Source: Chamaecrista fasciculata (taxonomy: Eukaryota > Streptophyta > Magnoliopsida > Fabales > Fabaceae). From it: a stretch of DNA of 64,000 nt. Made by a program: the position numbers and the translations under genes. The notes beneath the pieces were generated by a model. That model was given only the letters and a program-made list of their open reading frames with translations, was not told the DNA's origin and ran no database searches. The stretch is from assembly GCA_003254925.1 (NCBI GenBank), contig QANZ01050821.1, forward strand, positions 146,683 through 210,682, read 5' to 3'. Below are positions 25,044-36,397 of the stretch, in pieces; the first letter of the stretch is position 1; each line of letters starts with the position of its first letter.

Positions 25044-26317
25044 TGTTGGGAATCCAAGGCGCCAAGGGCAGCGGAAGCAAAAATAAAATTTAAAAAAAAC
25101 GCCTAGGTCCTAAGATTCCCGAACGGATCCGCTAGTAGAATTTAAAACTTTGGTTAGTGTTATACCTCAGAGTTTCAAAACTTGGTTGTACGGGACGAGT
25201 TCCACGGATCCACTCCCAGAGTTCTCCCTCTGCCAGTAATCCACACGAACAGTTTCTTAGATCACCGAGGTGCTAGCCTCCAAATTCCTTTCTCAAAGGA
25301 ATTACTGGGACCAATCTACAGACCTCTGAATATCAAGAACTCCTTCTTGATGATTCAGACTTTTGGAGGTGGCGCTAGAAGAATCCCCCCACAAGAACTC
25401 CTTCTTGCCTATTCTTCTCTCAAACCCTAATTCCTAGAGCAAAGTCGAAATCTTCCTCTAACTCTTAGGGAAAGTCGACTTTCTCTATGTGTGTGCAAAG
25501 GAGTATTTTCTCTCTCTAACTCTTAGGAGGAAAATCAAAACTAGGGTTTCACAAAAGTGTAGAGGGCAAGTCGACTTGCCCCCTTAAATAGGGAAGANNN
25601 NNNNNNNNNNNNNNNNNNNNNNNNNNNNNNNNNNNNNNNNNNNNNNNNNNNNNNNNNNNNNNNNNNNNNNNNNNNNNNNNNNNNNNNNNNNNNNNNNNNN
25701 NNNNNNNNNNNNNNNNNNNNNNNNNNNNNNNNNNNNNNNNNNNNNNNNNNNNNNNNNNNNNNNNNNNNNNNNNNNNNNNNNNNNNNNNNNNNNNNNNNNN
25801 NNNNNNNNNNNNNNNNNNNNNNNNNNNNNNNNNNNNNNNNNNNNNNNNNNNNNNNNNNNNNNNNNNNNNNNNNNNNNNNNNNNNNNNNNNNNNNNNNNNN
25901 NNNNNNNNNNNNNNNNNNNNNNNNNNNNNNNNNNNNNNNNNNNNNNNNNNNNNNNNNNNNNNNNNNNNNNNNNNNNNNNNNNNNNNNNNNNNNNNNNNNN
26001 NNNNNNNNNNNNNNNNNNNNNNNNNNNNNNNNNNNNNNNNNNNNNNNNNNNNNNNNNNNNNNNNNNNNNNNNNNNNNNNNNNNNNNNNNNNNNNTGCATC
26101 TCATGCACCGAGGTCATGCTGGTCTTAGTTCAGTTCAAGCTCCCACTTGAATGAGCGACCAGGGACAGTTTAGATTAATTATCTCATAATTAATCACGGA
26201 TTGTTATCATAGTAAACATGCTAATAATATGATAACCATTAATTTATCTCCATAAATTAATTGATATGTTCTCAACATATCTATAAAATGATTGGCCCTA
26301 GGGCACAATCTCCAACA
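25044..26317 (+). mobile_element. LTR of a second retrotransposon family, gapped
   Basis: Begins TGTTGGGAATCCAAGGCGCC and ends AATCTCCAACA, with inverted TGTTGG/CCAACA termini. It contains 497 N at 25598-26094. The same LTR start occurs at 31206. The left flank is copia gag and the right flank is copia reverse transcriptase (GTTAC at 26318), so the two flanks do not carry the same 5-bp duplication. This suggests recombination between two insertions, or a misassembly. Confidence 0.8.
25598..26094. other. Assembly gap (497 N)
   Basis: A run of N inside the second-family LTR. Confidence 1.
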
Positions 26318-27253
26318 GTTACTTCACTTCTTCATCAGTATTTTGCTCTCAAAGACCTTGGTCACTTACATTATTTCTTGGGAATTCATGTCACTAGACT
26401 TCCCAATGGTGCACTGATGCTCAACCAACAAAAATACATCTCTGATCTTCTTGCCAAGGTCCACATGTCAGATGCCAAACCTGTGACTACTCCCATGGTT
26501 GCTGGTACTAAATTGACTCTTGAAGGCACTGACTATTTTGACGATCCACACTTGTATAGAGCTACTGTAGGAGCATTGCAATATGCTTGCATCACACAGC
26601 CTGACTTAGCTTACTCAATCAATAAAGTTATCCAGTTTATGCACAAGCCTCTTGTTGCTCATTGGATTGCTGTTAAACGCATCCTGAGGTATCTTGCTGG
26701 TACCAAATCCATGGGCTTGGTCTTCCACAACTGCCATACACCCAGACTTACAGCTCTATGTGATGCAGATTGGGCATCTGACCCTGTTGATCGCAGGTCT
26801 ACCTCAGCATTCTGTATTTATTTGGGGCCTAACTTGGTTTCTTGGATTTCCAAGAAGCAACCTGTTATGTCACGGTCTTCAACAGAAGCTGAATATCGAG
26901 CACTTGCCCATGCTGTTGCTGAAATTTCTTGGATTCAATCTCTTCTGTGTGAAATTGGCTTTCCCATCCCTGGTGAACCTCCAAACATCTTCAGTGACAA
27001 TCAAAGTACTGTGTTGTTGTCACATAACCCAGTTCTTCATTCACGCACCAAACATCTTGAATTGGAACTGTACTTAGTAAGGGAAAAAGTTCACCAAGGT
27101 CTCATTAATGTCACTCATGTTTCTGCTAAAGATCAGATAGCTGACATGCTCACCAAGCCTCTCCCCAAGTCACAATTTCTTTCTCTTCGCACCAAACTCA
27201 AAGTCCAAGCATTGCCCTTGAGTTTGCAGGGGGCTATTAGTGACTCAGCATGA
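26318..27253 (+). pseudogene. Ty1/copia reverse transcriptase end and RNase H (copy A)
   Basis: The open frame begins inside the reverse transcriptase (FALKDLGHLHYFLGIHVTRL, YISDLLAKVHM, then YRATVGALQYACITQPDLAY). It continues through the copia RNase H region (ALCDADWASDPVDRRSTSAF, SRSSTEAEYRALA, HSRTKHLELELY, DQIADMLTKPL). It is intact to its end and runs into the downstream LTR, stopping at 27253. A purine-rich tract (GCAGGGGG) just before 27235 is the expected polypurine tract. Confidence 0.92.
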
Positions 27254-27760
27254 CATGTGGCATTCTTCTGCCATTGCTCCTCTGATGTGTAAATATCTAA
27301 TATAGGAATCTTCTAGCATTTCCCTTTTGGTGAACTGTCCATTTTTGGTTAGAAGTCCGTTATGATTTCATTCATTCATTTTGTCTGTATATGCCTATGT
27401 CTATGTATTTATTTTAGGGGTGTTCATTGGGTTGGGCCAACCCGCCAACCTGCTAAAACCAACCCAACCCACTAGTTTGGGTTGGTTTGGGTTGGGCTGG
27501 TGGGTTGGTTAGGGTTCAAAAAGTTGAGCCCGCTGTGGTTTGGGTTGGGCTGCGGGTTTCAAGATTTTGAGCCCGCTCAACCTAACCCAACCCGCCGGCC
27601 CGCAAAAATATTAAACAAAAAATAAAATTATTTTTTTATTTAGTTAAAATTATATTTTAATATCACAAATAATATTATTTTTACAATTTGGTCAATTAAT
27701 AAATTTTTATTCTCAATTTAGTCCATAAANATTTATTCACAGAATTCTCCTTTCCTTTCA
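27235..27760 (+). repeat. Copia LTR copy 2 with hAT insertion
   Basis: Starts TATTAGTGACTCAG (first dinucleotide mutated from TG) after the polypurine tract and ends TTTCA at 27760. It is directly followed by a primer-binding-site-like sequence. It is shared between copy A (as 3' LTR) and copy B (as 5' LTR). A hAT fragment at 27415-27730 interrupts it, so the original LTR was about 210 bp. Confidence 0.85.
27415..27730. mobile_element. hAT fragment inside copia LTR
   Basis: Begins TAGGGGTGTTCATTGGGTTG and carries GGTTGGGTTTGGGTTGGGC-type repeats. Left flank ATTTATTT (27407-27414) and right flank ATTTATTC (27731-27738) look like an 8-bp duplication with one change. The right terminal repeat is missing and the single N at 27730 sits exactly there, so the element end has probably been lost in assembly. 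Confidence 0.7.
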
Positions 27761-27772
27761 TGGTTTTAGAGC
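27761..27772 (+). promoter_or_regulatory. Primer-binding site, degenerate tRNA-Met type
   Basis: TGGTTTTAGAGC directly follows the LTR end and differs by two bases from TGGTATCAGAGC, the common copia site complementary to initiator tRNA-Met. Confidence 0.7.
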
Positions 27773-27789
27773 ATTCTGATCCTATTTTT

Positions 27790-30700
27790 ATGGCTACAGA
27801 AGCTTCAGCTACAACTGCTCCCATTTCTTCTTCTTCCCCTACCTCTGCTTCTGTTACTATTCACACTGCTGCTAAATTCGATCCTCACCCTGTTTCTATT
27901 AAGCTCTCCGATGACAATTACTTGCCATGGAAGCAGCAAGTTGTAGCCACAATCAAGGGCTATAAGCTTCAGAGCTTTCTTCTTGGCGCACATGTGATAC
28001 CCAAACGATTTCTCACTGCTGATGATGAACTTAAGGGGAATCTCAGTGAAGAATTTCTGTCATGGGAGCAACAGGACCAACTTTTCATGTCCTGGCTCTT
28101 AGCTTCCATGTAAGATGGCATGCTCATTCGTATGGTGGGTTGCGAATTTTCTTTTCAAGTTTGGGACAAATTAGAACAATTTTTTGCCTCTCAAACAATT
28201 GCCAAAGTTAATCAACTCAAAACCCAGCTTCGTACCCTCAAGAAGGGTTCTCTTTCTGCTACTGAATATCTCTTGAAAGTCAAGAAAATTGTTGACTCTC
28301 TCTTTGCTGTAGGTGCCCCTTTAACTGTTAGGGACCATATAGATGCAATCCTTGAAGGCTTACCTGAGGAATATAATGGTTTCATAGTGTCCATCACCTC
28401 TAGGACTGATCCTTATTCTGTGACTCAGATTGAGAGTCTTCTTGTTGCACAAGAAGATCGCATAGAAAAGTTTAAAAAAGATATTCCCTCTACTCTCCCT
28501 GCTAACATTGCTCAAACTTCTTCTTCTGTTGTCAAACCTGTCAAACCAAATTTTCCTTCTTCTCCATCTTCTGGTCAATCTCGCTTCTATTCTAACAATT
28601 ATCCTCCCACTCGTGGCACTAATAGGGGTGCTTTTAGGGGTGGTAGAGGTCGTGGTGGTCGCAGCTCTTATAACAAACCACAATGTCAACTCTGTGGCAA
28701 GCTAGGCCACATGGCCTGGAAATGCTTTCACAGGTTCAACAATCAATTTGTGAGCCCATTTTCTCAGTCTGCATCATCTTATACTAGGCCTGGTATTCTT
28801 CCTACCCCCACTTCCACTTCCAGTCCATCTCCCCAAGCTTTCTTTGCTAGTACTCATTATGATGCAGGTGTTGACACTATGTCATCTTGGTACCCAGATT
28901 CTGGTGCTAGTACTCATATTACCAACAACTTCTCTCATCTCAGTTCTCCTTCAGTTTACAGTGGCTCAGACAGTTTGCATATGGCTGATGGTACAGGTAT
29001 TTCTATAACACATTATGGTAATGCTACAGTGCATAATTCTACTTCTTCTAAAGCCTTATCTCTCACTCCTTTGCTTCATGTTCCTCAGGCTACCAAAAAT
29101 CTTATCAGTGTGTCCAAATTCTCTCAGAATAATCGTGTCTATTTTGAATTTCACTCTAACTATTTTCTTGTTAAATGTCACGATACTCATCAGATTATTC
29201 TCTGAGGAACTGTTAGAGATGGTTTATATCTCTTTGATCATCTGCCATTGCATCCTGTCATTCACAGTTCAGCTCCACTTTTTGCCTTGTCTGTCACCAA
29301 GAAGTGTTCTCCCTCATTGTTTGATCTTTGGCACTGTCGTTTAGGACATCCCTCCCCTATTGTAAGCACTGTTATTCAACAGTGTCATCTTCCCCATAGT
29401 ATTTCTCAGTCTACATCTCTTTGTACTCCTCGCTGTCTTGGGAAAACACATAAACTTCCCTTTTATAATTCATTTACACCATGTACTGCTCCTTTGGGGA
29501 CCCTCCCCTGTGTTATCATCTCAAGGTTTCAAATACTATGTTCACTTTATTGATGCATTTACTCGATTCACTTGGATTTATCTTCTGAAAAATAAATCAG
29601 ATGTTGCAAAAATTTTCCCTCATTTCAAAACTCAAGTTGAATTACAGTTCAATCATAAACTTAAAGCATTTCACTCTGATGGTGGGGGTGAATTTGTTGC
29701 ACTGAGGTCTTATTTTACTCAGCATGGGATTGTTCATAGGGTTTCTTGTCCTCACACGCCTGAACAAAATGGCATTGCAGAACGTAAAAACAGACATGTA
29801 GTTGATATGGGACTCACTTTACTTGCCAAAGCTTCTCTTCCCTTAAAATTTTACGACCATGCTTTCCTCACTGTTGTGTTCTTAATCAATAGGTTACCTG
29901 CTAAATCCTTGCATTTCAAGTCTCCTCATGATCGTGAGTTACTCTTTCATAAGTCTCCTGATTACACTATTCTCAAAACCTTTGGTTGTATATGCTTCCC
30001 AAATCTTCGTCCATATCTCCATCACAAACTTGAATACAGATCAACTCCTTGCATTTTTCTAGGATATCGTTCTACTCATAGAGGTTACAAATGCATGAAT
30101 TCTTCAGGTCGAATTTTTATTTCAGAGATGTCAAGTTTGATGAGTCAGTGTTTCCTTCACTTTCTTCTTCCCATTGCTCAAATTCTCAGTCCTCAACTTC
30201 CACTTCCTTATTTACTCCTTCCATACCTCTTATTAACTCCATTAATGCGCCTAGTATTACTAATAATGTTATATCTTTACCTGTTATTCCAACTTCTATT
30301 ACTACTGTTTCATCTGCTGGTACTGCCTCACCTTCTTTTTCTGCAGCTACAGGTTCATCATCTTCCTCTACTACCGGTTCACCTACCAACATCAATTCCA
30401 CTCCCAATATACCTCATACACCTTCCACTCCTTCTTCACAATCTGAAAGCTCCACCAGATATATGCTGCCACCTCCTTCCCCACTTCTTCAACAACCCAC
30501 TTCAGCCCACCCTATGCAGACTTGATCCAAGAAAGGCATTTTTAAACCTAAAGTGTATTCTGCCACTGTTGAGCCATGCTCAGTCAAGGCTGCTCTCTCT
30601 CAACCTCAGTGGAAGGCTGTCATGGAATCAGAATTTTCTGCTCTTCTTAAGACACATACTTGGGATTTAGTGACTCTCCCACTTGGAAAACAACCCATAG

Positions 30701-31205
30701 GCTGCAAATGGGTGCTTAAGTTAAAGGAGAATCCTGATGGTACTATCAACAGGTATAAGGCTCGTCGAGTAGCCAAAGGATTTCATCAAACACCTGGTTT
30801 TGACTTCAATGAGACTTTTAGTCCTGTTGTGAAGCCAGTAACAGTGAGGATCATTCTTTCTATTGCAGTATCTCGAGGTTGGACTCTCAAATAGCTGGAT
30901 GTTAACAATGTTTTTCTCAATGGTGATTTACATGAGGAGGTTTATATGACACAGCCACCTGGATTTCACAAAGGTAGTGCTACCACTGTGTGCAAACTCA
31001 AAAAATCACTATATGGTCTCAAACAAGCACCAAGAGCTTGGTTTTCTAAGCTCACTTCTACATTGGTCTCTCTAGGATTTCAGTGCTCAAAAAGTGACAA
31101 CTCCCTCTTTTTCAAACACACACCTAATTCAGTTATATATTTACTTGCCTATGTTGATGATATCATCATCACTGGCAATAATCCTAGAGAAATTTCGACA
31201 GTTAC
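27790..31205 (+). pseudogene. Ty1/copia gag-pol, degenerate (copy B)
   Basis: Domains in order: gag from 27790; a CCHC zinc knuckle (CQLCGKLGHMAWKC, about 28685-28726); protease WYPDSGASTHITN (about 28890); GAG-pre-integrase LWHCRLGHPS (about 29328); integrase core with FIDAFTRF, FHSDGGGEF and PEQNGIAERK (about 29550-29790); then reverse transcriptase with the YVDDIIITG active site (about 31152). Breaks are in-frame stops at 28111, 29203, 30523 and 30892, and two frame changes near 29500 and 30115 that put the integrase core in another frame. The element therefore cannot make its own polyprotein. It stops at 31205, where the second-family LTR begins. Confidence 0.92.
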
Positions 31206-31490
31206 TGTTGGGAATTGTAGGCGCCTAACGCAGCGGAAGCAAAAATAAAATTAAAATAAAACACGCTAGGTCCTAAAATTCCCGAACGGATCCGCTAGTA
31301 GAATTTAAAACTTTTATAGATAGTGGTATACCTCACGAGTTTCAATCCTCTGGTTGTACAAGGCGTGTCCAAGGAGCCCACTCCCAGCGTTCTCCCTCTG
31401 CCAGTAATCCACACGAACAGTTTCTTCGGGCACCAAGGTGCTAGCCTTCAGTTCTTTTCTCCAAAAGAACTAGGGACCAATCTACAGTGN
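31206..31490 (+). mobile_element. Second-family LTR start, truncated at an N
   Basis: Starts TGTTGGGAATTGTAGGCGCC after GTTAC and matches 25044 onward for about 280 bp. It ends abruptly at the single N at 31491, after which unrelated sequence begins. Here the insertion point is in the copia reverse transcriptase. Confidence 0.85.
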
Positions 31491-31617
31491 GAGTCATTTA
31501 ATGATTCTTAACAAATGTCTTATGGGCACTTGTTAGCAGTATAATTAAAATAAAATAAACATAACAATCAACGCTAATTATTTGAAGGACACTCGTTAGT
31601 CTTACCATATATATACA

Positions 31618-31785
31618 CTAGGGGCTTTGCGTGATGTAAAATAAATAAGAGACTAAATTGTTAACTTAGTAAAGAATGAGAGACCAAATAGTAAATTTTC
31701 TCTTATTTTTAATTTCGTAAACTATAATTTTAAAAATGGACAACCAAAAAGAGATGGAGCCATATAATATTAGATATATATAATG
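31618..31785 (+). repeat. Dispersed repeat, partner at 40418-40582
   Basis: About 165 bp, including AAATTGTTAACTTAGTAAAG and GACCAAATAGTAAATTTTCT, recurs in the same orientation at 40418-40582 with scattered differences. The pair brackets CYP90A about 8.8 kb apart. Confidence 0.8.
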
Positions 31786-31846
31786 TACATACATATGCAA
31801 GACCTCGATCTATCCATTAAATCCGACTGGCTAGCTAGTCCCACAT

Positions 31847-31852
31847 CACACG
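31847..31852 (-). promoter_or_regulatory. BRRE-type site (CACACG = CGTGTG on minus)
   Basis: Matches the BZR1 response element CGTG(T/C)G on the minus strand, about 520 bp upstream of the CYP90A ATG. A six-base motif, so chance is likely if taken alone. Confidence 0.35.
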
Positions 31853-32194
31853 TACCATATATTTCCCATTCACGCATCCATCAATTCTTTCTTTTCTTCA
31901 TTTTCCATTTTGTACGCATTCGAAAGTTTGATTCCCTTTCCTGATATATTTTCCATTTTGTACCCGTTCAATCAATTAAGAAAAATAATAATAATAGTAC
32001 CAAAAGAGAAGCAAAGAAGAAAGAAAGTGTTCCCCATACCATACTTTCCCACCTATAGTCTTATCCTGTGAGATAGTACACAGTACACAAACAGAAATAA
32101 ATAAAAATAAAAAAATAAAAAATTAAATATTTTTTCTTCAAGAGCTAGAAAAGCTGTCAGATACCAAAATATCCGACATTTTAGTTCTTCCCCC

Positions 32195-32200
32195 CGTGTG
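32195..32200 (+). promoter_or_regulatory. BRRE-type site CGTGTG
   Basis: CGTGTG about 170 bp upstream of the CYP90A ATG. In Arabidopsis BZR1 represses CPD through CGTG(T/C)G elements in its promoter, so this is a plausible feedback site. Confidence 0.45.
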
Positions 32201-32269
32201 CTTCTCCGCTTTCTCCTCTCATCCTCTCCCTTTAAACCCATCAAACCCATCACCATCTCTCTATTCTCT

Positions 32270-32285
32270 CTATATATATATATAC
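32270..32285 (+). promoter_or_regulatory. TATA tract of CYP90A
   Basis: A run of alternating TA about 85-100 bp upstream of the ATG, at a suitable place for a core promoter. It could equally be a simple repeat. Confidence 0.45.
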
Positions 32286-32368
32286 ACACAAACTTCTACT
32301 TCTACTTCTACATGCAATATTTATATACACTATCTTTTATTACATATTCTCGGATTTCTCGCTTACTT

Positions 32369-35300
32369 ATGGATTTTGATCTCTTCACAACACTACTCTT
32401 CTCTCTCCTCATCTTCCCTCTCTCTCTCTTGTTCCTCCGCAACCTCCGTTACCGGCGGCTCCGCCTGCCGCCGGGGAGCGTTGGTCTGCCGTTCATCGGC
32501 GAGACTCTTCAGTTGATATCTGCTTATAAGAGCGAAAACCCGGAACCTTTTATGGACAACCGGGTGAACCGGTACGGTCCAATCTTCACGACCCATGTGT
32601 TTGGCGAGCCGACCGTGTTCTCGGCTGACCCGGATATGAACCGCTTCATTTTGCTCAACGAAGGGAAGCTGTTTGATTGTAGCTACCCCGGTTCGATTTC
32701 GAACCTTTTAGGAAAACACTCTTTGCTGCTCATGAAAGGCGCTCTTCACAAGCGAATGCATTCCTTTACTATGAGTTTTGCTAACTCTTCCATTCTTAAG
32801 GATCATCTTTTGATCGATATAGACCGCCTCATCCGGCTCAACTTGGATACCTGGACCGCCCGAGTTTTACTCATGGAGGAGGCCAAGAAGGTACCAAATT
32901 ATATAAATATTGTACATATCTTAATTTTTTGGATAAATTATATTTTGGTACTCTATTTTTTTAAAATTGACACTTTAGTACGTTGTTCTTTGCATTATTA
33001 ACACTTTGTACCCAAATTTATTTTCCTGTTAAGTTTTGACGGCGAAGTCGCACGTGGCCATTAAATACACGGTGAAAATACCCAAATGTTGGTTTTTCTC
33101 TTATTTTTTATGATTCAAAGGTAAAATACTTCAAAAAAATTTCACAATTTTTGGGTGTTTTAGCATTTGAATCGTGAAGGGAAATGAATATTTGGGTGTT
33201 TTTATGGTGCACATAATGGTCATATGCAACTTCGCAGTAACAGCCAAATAAATTTGAGTACCAAAATATTCACATTTTTTAAGAATTGGGTGCCAAAAAT
33301 GAAATTGATCCATAAAACAAGATACCAAAATATAATTTATCTTTAATTGTTTCATTAGTCACCAAGTCGACTCGGTGATGGATCGTCCGAGTCCATCTCG
33401 TGGGTGGACTTTGGAATTATTCCCTGTTTTGTTGATTGAGTTGTAATGAGTTTACCAAGTGTTGGTGAAGCTGGCATATGATATGATATGATATGACTTT
33501 TGTTGGCTTTAATTATTTTACAATTTTAGGGAATGATTTAATTAATATAATAATAAGGGTGAGCATGTGATTGAGTAATTAATTAATAATGTAGTTTAGA
33601 TTTAATTAATAAAAGGGATGATTGATTTGATTGGGGTGTTGGTGCAGATAACATTCGAGTTAACAATGAAGCAATTGATGAGCAATGATCCAGGGGAATG
33701 GAGTGAGAGTTTGAGGAAAGAGTACGTTTTCGTGTTAGAAGGATTCTTCACGCTTCCTTTCCGGCTGTTTTCTCCGACGTATCGCAGAGCCATCGAGGCG
33801 AGAACCAAGGTCGCCGAGGCACTCACCTTGGTGGTGAGACAGAGGAGAAAACAGAGTGAAACTCAACCCACTAACACCAATGACATCCTCGGAGCTCTCT
33901 TGGCCTCCGGCGACCACTTCTCCGACGAACAGATTGTCGATTTCATGCTCGCTTTGCTTGTCGCCGGCTACGAAACCACCTCCACCATCATGACCCTCGC
34001 CGTCAAGTTCCTCACCGACACTCCTAAAGCCTTGGCTCAACTCAAGGTATGTTCAAGATTATCGAGTTGACAATTCAGTTCATAAAAATTTGAGTTATTG
34101 GGTGTGGTCATGTGTGTGTGAATGTGTTTGTTTGTTTTGTGGGATACGTAAAAAATGTTTTCAAAGGCTAATAACGTGCAGTGAAAAAGCCTGTGTCTCC
34201 CAGCTTTTCAGCGGATAGACTTCATTTTCATTCATTCATTCATTAACTAATAGGGGGGCTCTCAAAACTTGAAGAGGCCTGAAATTCATGCATTGGCATT
34301 TGCTTTTGTATTTTCATTTGTCTTAATTAATTAGTTTAAGTGGATATTGATGTTTCTTAGTTGGTGGTGTGGGTACTTTTGTACTTTCCCTGCTGAAGCC
34401 TTGTTACTTGTTACCTTCATTGCTGAATTTTATACCACTACCACTGCAACAGTAAAATCGAATGGGATGAGTCACTTTCAATTTTTTTAGTTCGTTTGTC
34501 TCATTATAAAACTTTCTTTCACACGTACCCCCTAGATCCTTTTTTTAATAATTTCACACGTGAGTCCATTAATTAGCTTGAAAAGTCGAACCATATAAAT
34601 TTTTAAACTTGAAATCGAAAACCTAGGTTTTATTGGGGGAAAGTTACTGCAGGGGGTGAGTGAAAACATTAGTCAAAAGAAGGGACCAAAAAGTCAAAGG
34701 AAGGAAGAAACATTGATCAGAGAAATCAGAAGCAATAGACAAAATTATTACAACCACACTGCACGCTTCGTAGTATTGCTGTCAAAAAAAACGACAAACT
34801 AAAACCAAAATTCGAAAGGAAAAGAAACAAACATACAAGACGTGTCAGAATCTGGTGTCGAACTCACCGCCTGGGGGTATAGGGGTCATTTCCCAAGTGT
34901 CTCGTTGCATTATAATTACTAGTTATACTTATATATATATATATGTGTGTGGTTTGGGTCCTAGTTTGGGTGGCCACTTGCCTTACTTTACATGGTCTAG
35001 GCAAAAAGAGACGAGTCCCAATGGGAAATCATGGGGCACTAATTACAAGGTGTCTCTGACGTCACGTTTTAGCCTAAGGACTAAGGACTCCCTAGTGTTG
35101 AAGAAACAGAGTGTACCCTTTCTCTTCTGATTCCTAGGACCTTTTTTTGGACTATGCTACCTTACCTGTACCTATGGATTCTTACTTTCAAACTTTCAAC
35201 CCTATTTTTTACCATTTCTGTCAAAACCAACACTCCAACTACAACCCTACCCCACCTTTATTTTCCTTCTTCCTTTTCACCTTCATTTTGGTTTTAGTCA

Positions 35301-36397
35301 AAACGTTATAGCACCAAGGGGCTATGCCTATATGCATATGCTTTTGGTAGTCATTCCCTACTATAATGCACTATACAAGTCATGGCTTTAGCTTCAAGGG
35401 TTTTTCTGTACAATAGTTAATTAGCTTTATTTGCAACAAAATTATTTAAATTTAACTCATATTGGTGTTGATGCAGGAAGAGCAAGATAAAATCAGAGCA
35501 AACAGGAGTAACCCAGAAGCACCTCTGGAGTGGAGTGATTATAAGTCAATGGCATTTACTCAATGCGTAAGTGATTAAATTAATTATAAGCTCCAATTAA
35601 TTAATCATTCTTTTTTTTTTTCTTTCTGCTTATTATCTACTTGTAAATAGGTTGTTAATGAGACTCTGAGGATAGCAAATATAATTGGTGGGATATTTAG
35701 GAGGACCATGACAGACATCAACTTTAAAGGTAACAACAAAACCTTTTCACTCAACCTAGCTAGTAGTATAGTATAGCTTGGGTATATATCTAGTTTGTCC
35801 AATTAGACAAGTCTAACGAATTGAGAGAATCAGGTTACACAATTCCCAAGGGATGGAAGGTGTTTGCTTCATTTCGTGCGGTACATCTAAACACAGAACA
35901 TTACAAAGATGCTCGCACCTTCAATCCTTGGAGATGGCAGGTATAATAATATTAAGTTATTACTAACATATATATATATACACATACATATACATGACAT
36001 GTCTGATTTTGCATGTGAAATTAATAATCAAATATATATATATATGAAACAGAACAACTCAGAAGCAGGAATCCCAGGAAACGTATTCACTCCATTTGGA
36101 GGAGGAGGAAGGCTTTGCCCTGGTTATGAGCTTGCTCGAGTAGTACTCTCTGTCTTTCTTCATCGCTTTGTTACCCAATTCAGGTATTTTGAAATAATAA
36201 ACATCATATGTAATAATGTCAGATTTTGATATATATATATAAAAAAAGTGAAATTCACACATTTGCTGTTTATATGTTTATATGTTGTGTGCAGTTGGGT
36301 ACCAGCTGAGGAAGATAAGTTAGTGTTTTTCCCAACCACTAGGACGCAGAAGAGGTATCCAATCATAGTGAAGCGTAGAGTCGAGGCCACACTATGA
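32369..36397 (+). CDS. CYP90A1: CYP90A (CPD) brassinosteroid P450, 476 aa
   Basis: Seven exons: 32369-32890, 33648-34046, 35477-35566, 35651-35729, 35834-35940, 36053-36183 and 36295-36397. All have GT/AG borders and join to 1431 nt (476 aa; Arabidopsis CPD is 472). Start [20 protein letters not shown] gives the N-terminal ER membrane anchor, followed by the basic [11 protein letters not shown] hinge. Signatures: AGYETT of the I helix (280-285), E341-T-L-R344 of the K helix, FNPWRW (393-398), and the heme loop [10 protein letters not shown] with Cys421. Conserved CPD blocks such as [23 protein letters not shown] and RTQKRYPI are present. CPD acts in brassinosteroid C-3 oxidation and related steps at the ER; loss causes dwarfism in Arabidopsis. 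Intron 1 carries a MITE (32931-33341). BZR1-type sites lie upstream, consistent with end-product repression. Confidence 0.95.
32931..33341. mobile_element. Palindromic MITE inside CYP90A intron 1
   Basis: The TIR-like end GATAAATTATATTTTGGTA is mirrored by TACCAAAATATAATTTATC at 33323-33341. Inner parts with GACACTTTAGTAC and GGGTGCCAAA are also related. The flanks TTAATTTTT and TTTAATTGTT suggest an imperfect target duplication. It is entirely inside intron 1 (32891-33647) and would form a long hairpin in the pre-mRNA. Confidence 0.75.

Larger units (their letters stand above)
31492..32368 (+). other. CYP90A upstream region
   Basis: Intergenic and promoter DNA for CYP90A. It contains a dispersed repeat (31618-31785), two CGTGTG sites and a TATA tract. 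No separate gene seen. Confidence 0.6.

Noticed and set aside
25541-26117. Open frames spanning the second N gap
   Set aside because: Artefact of the 497-N gap inside an LTR.
32198-32368. Upstream extension of the CYP90A reading frame
   Set aside because: The in-frame extension has no ATG-led conserved sequence before MDFDLF and runs over the TATA tract and leader. The start at 32369 gives the normal family N-terminus.
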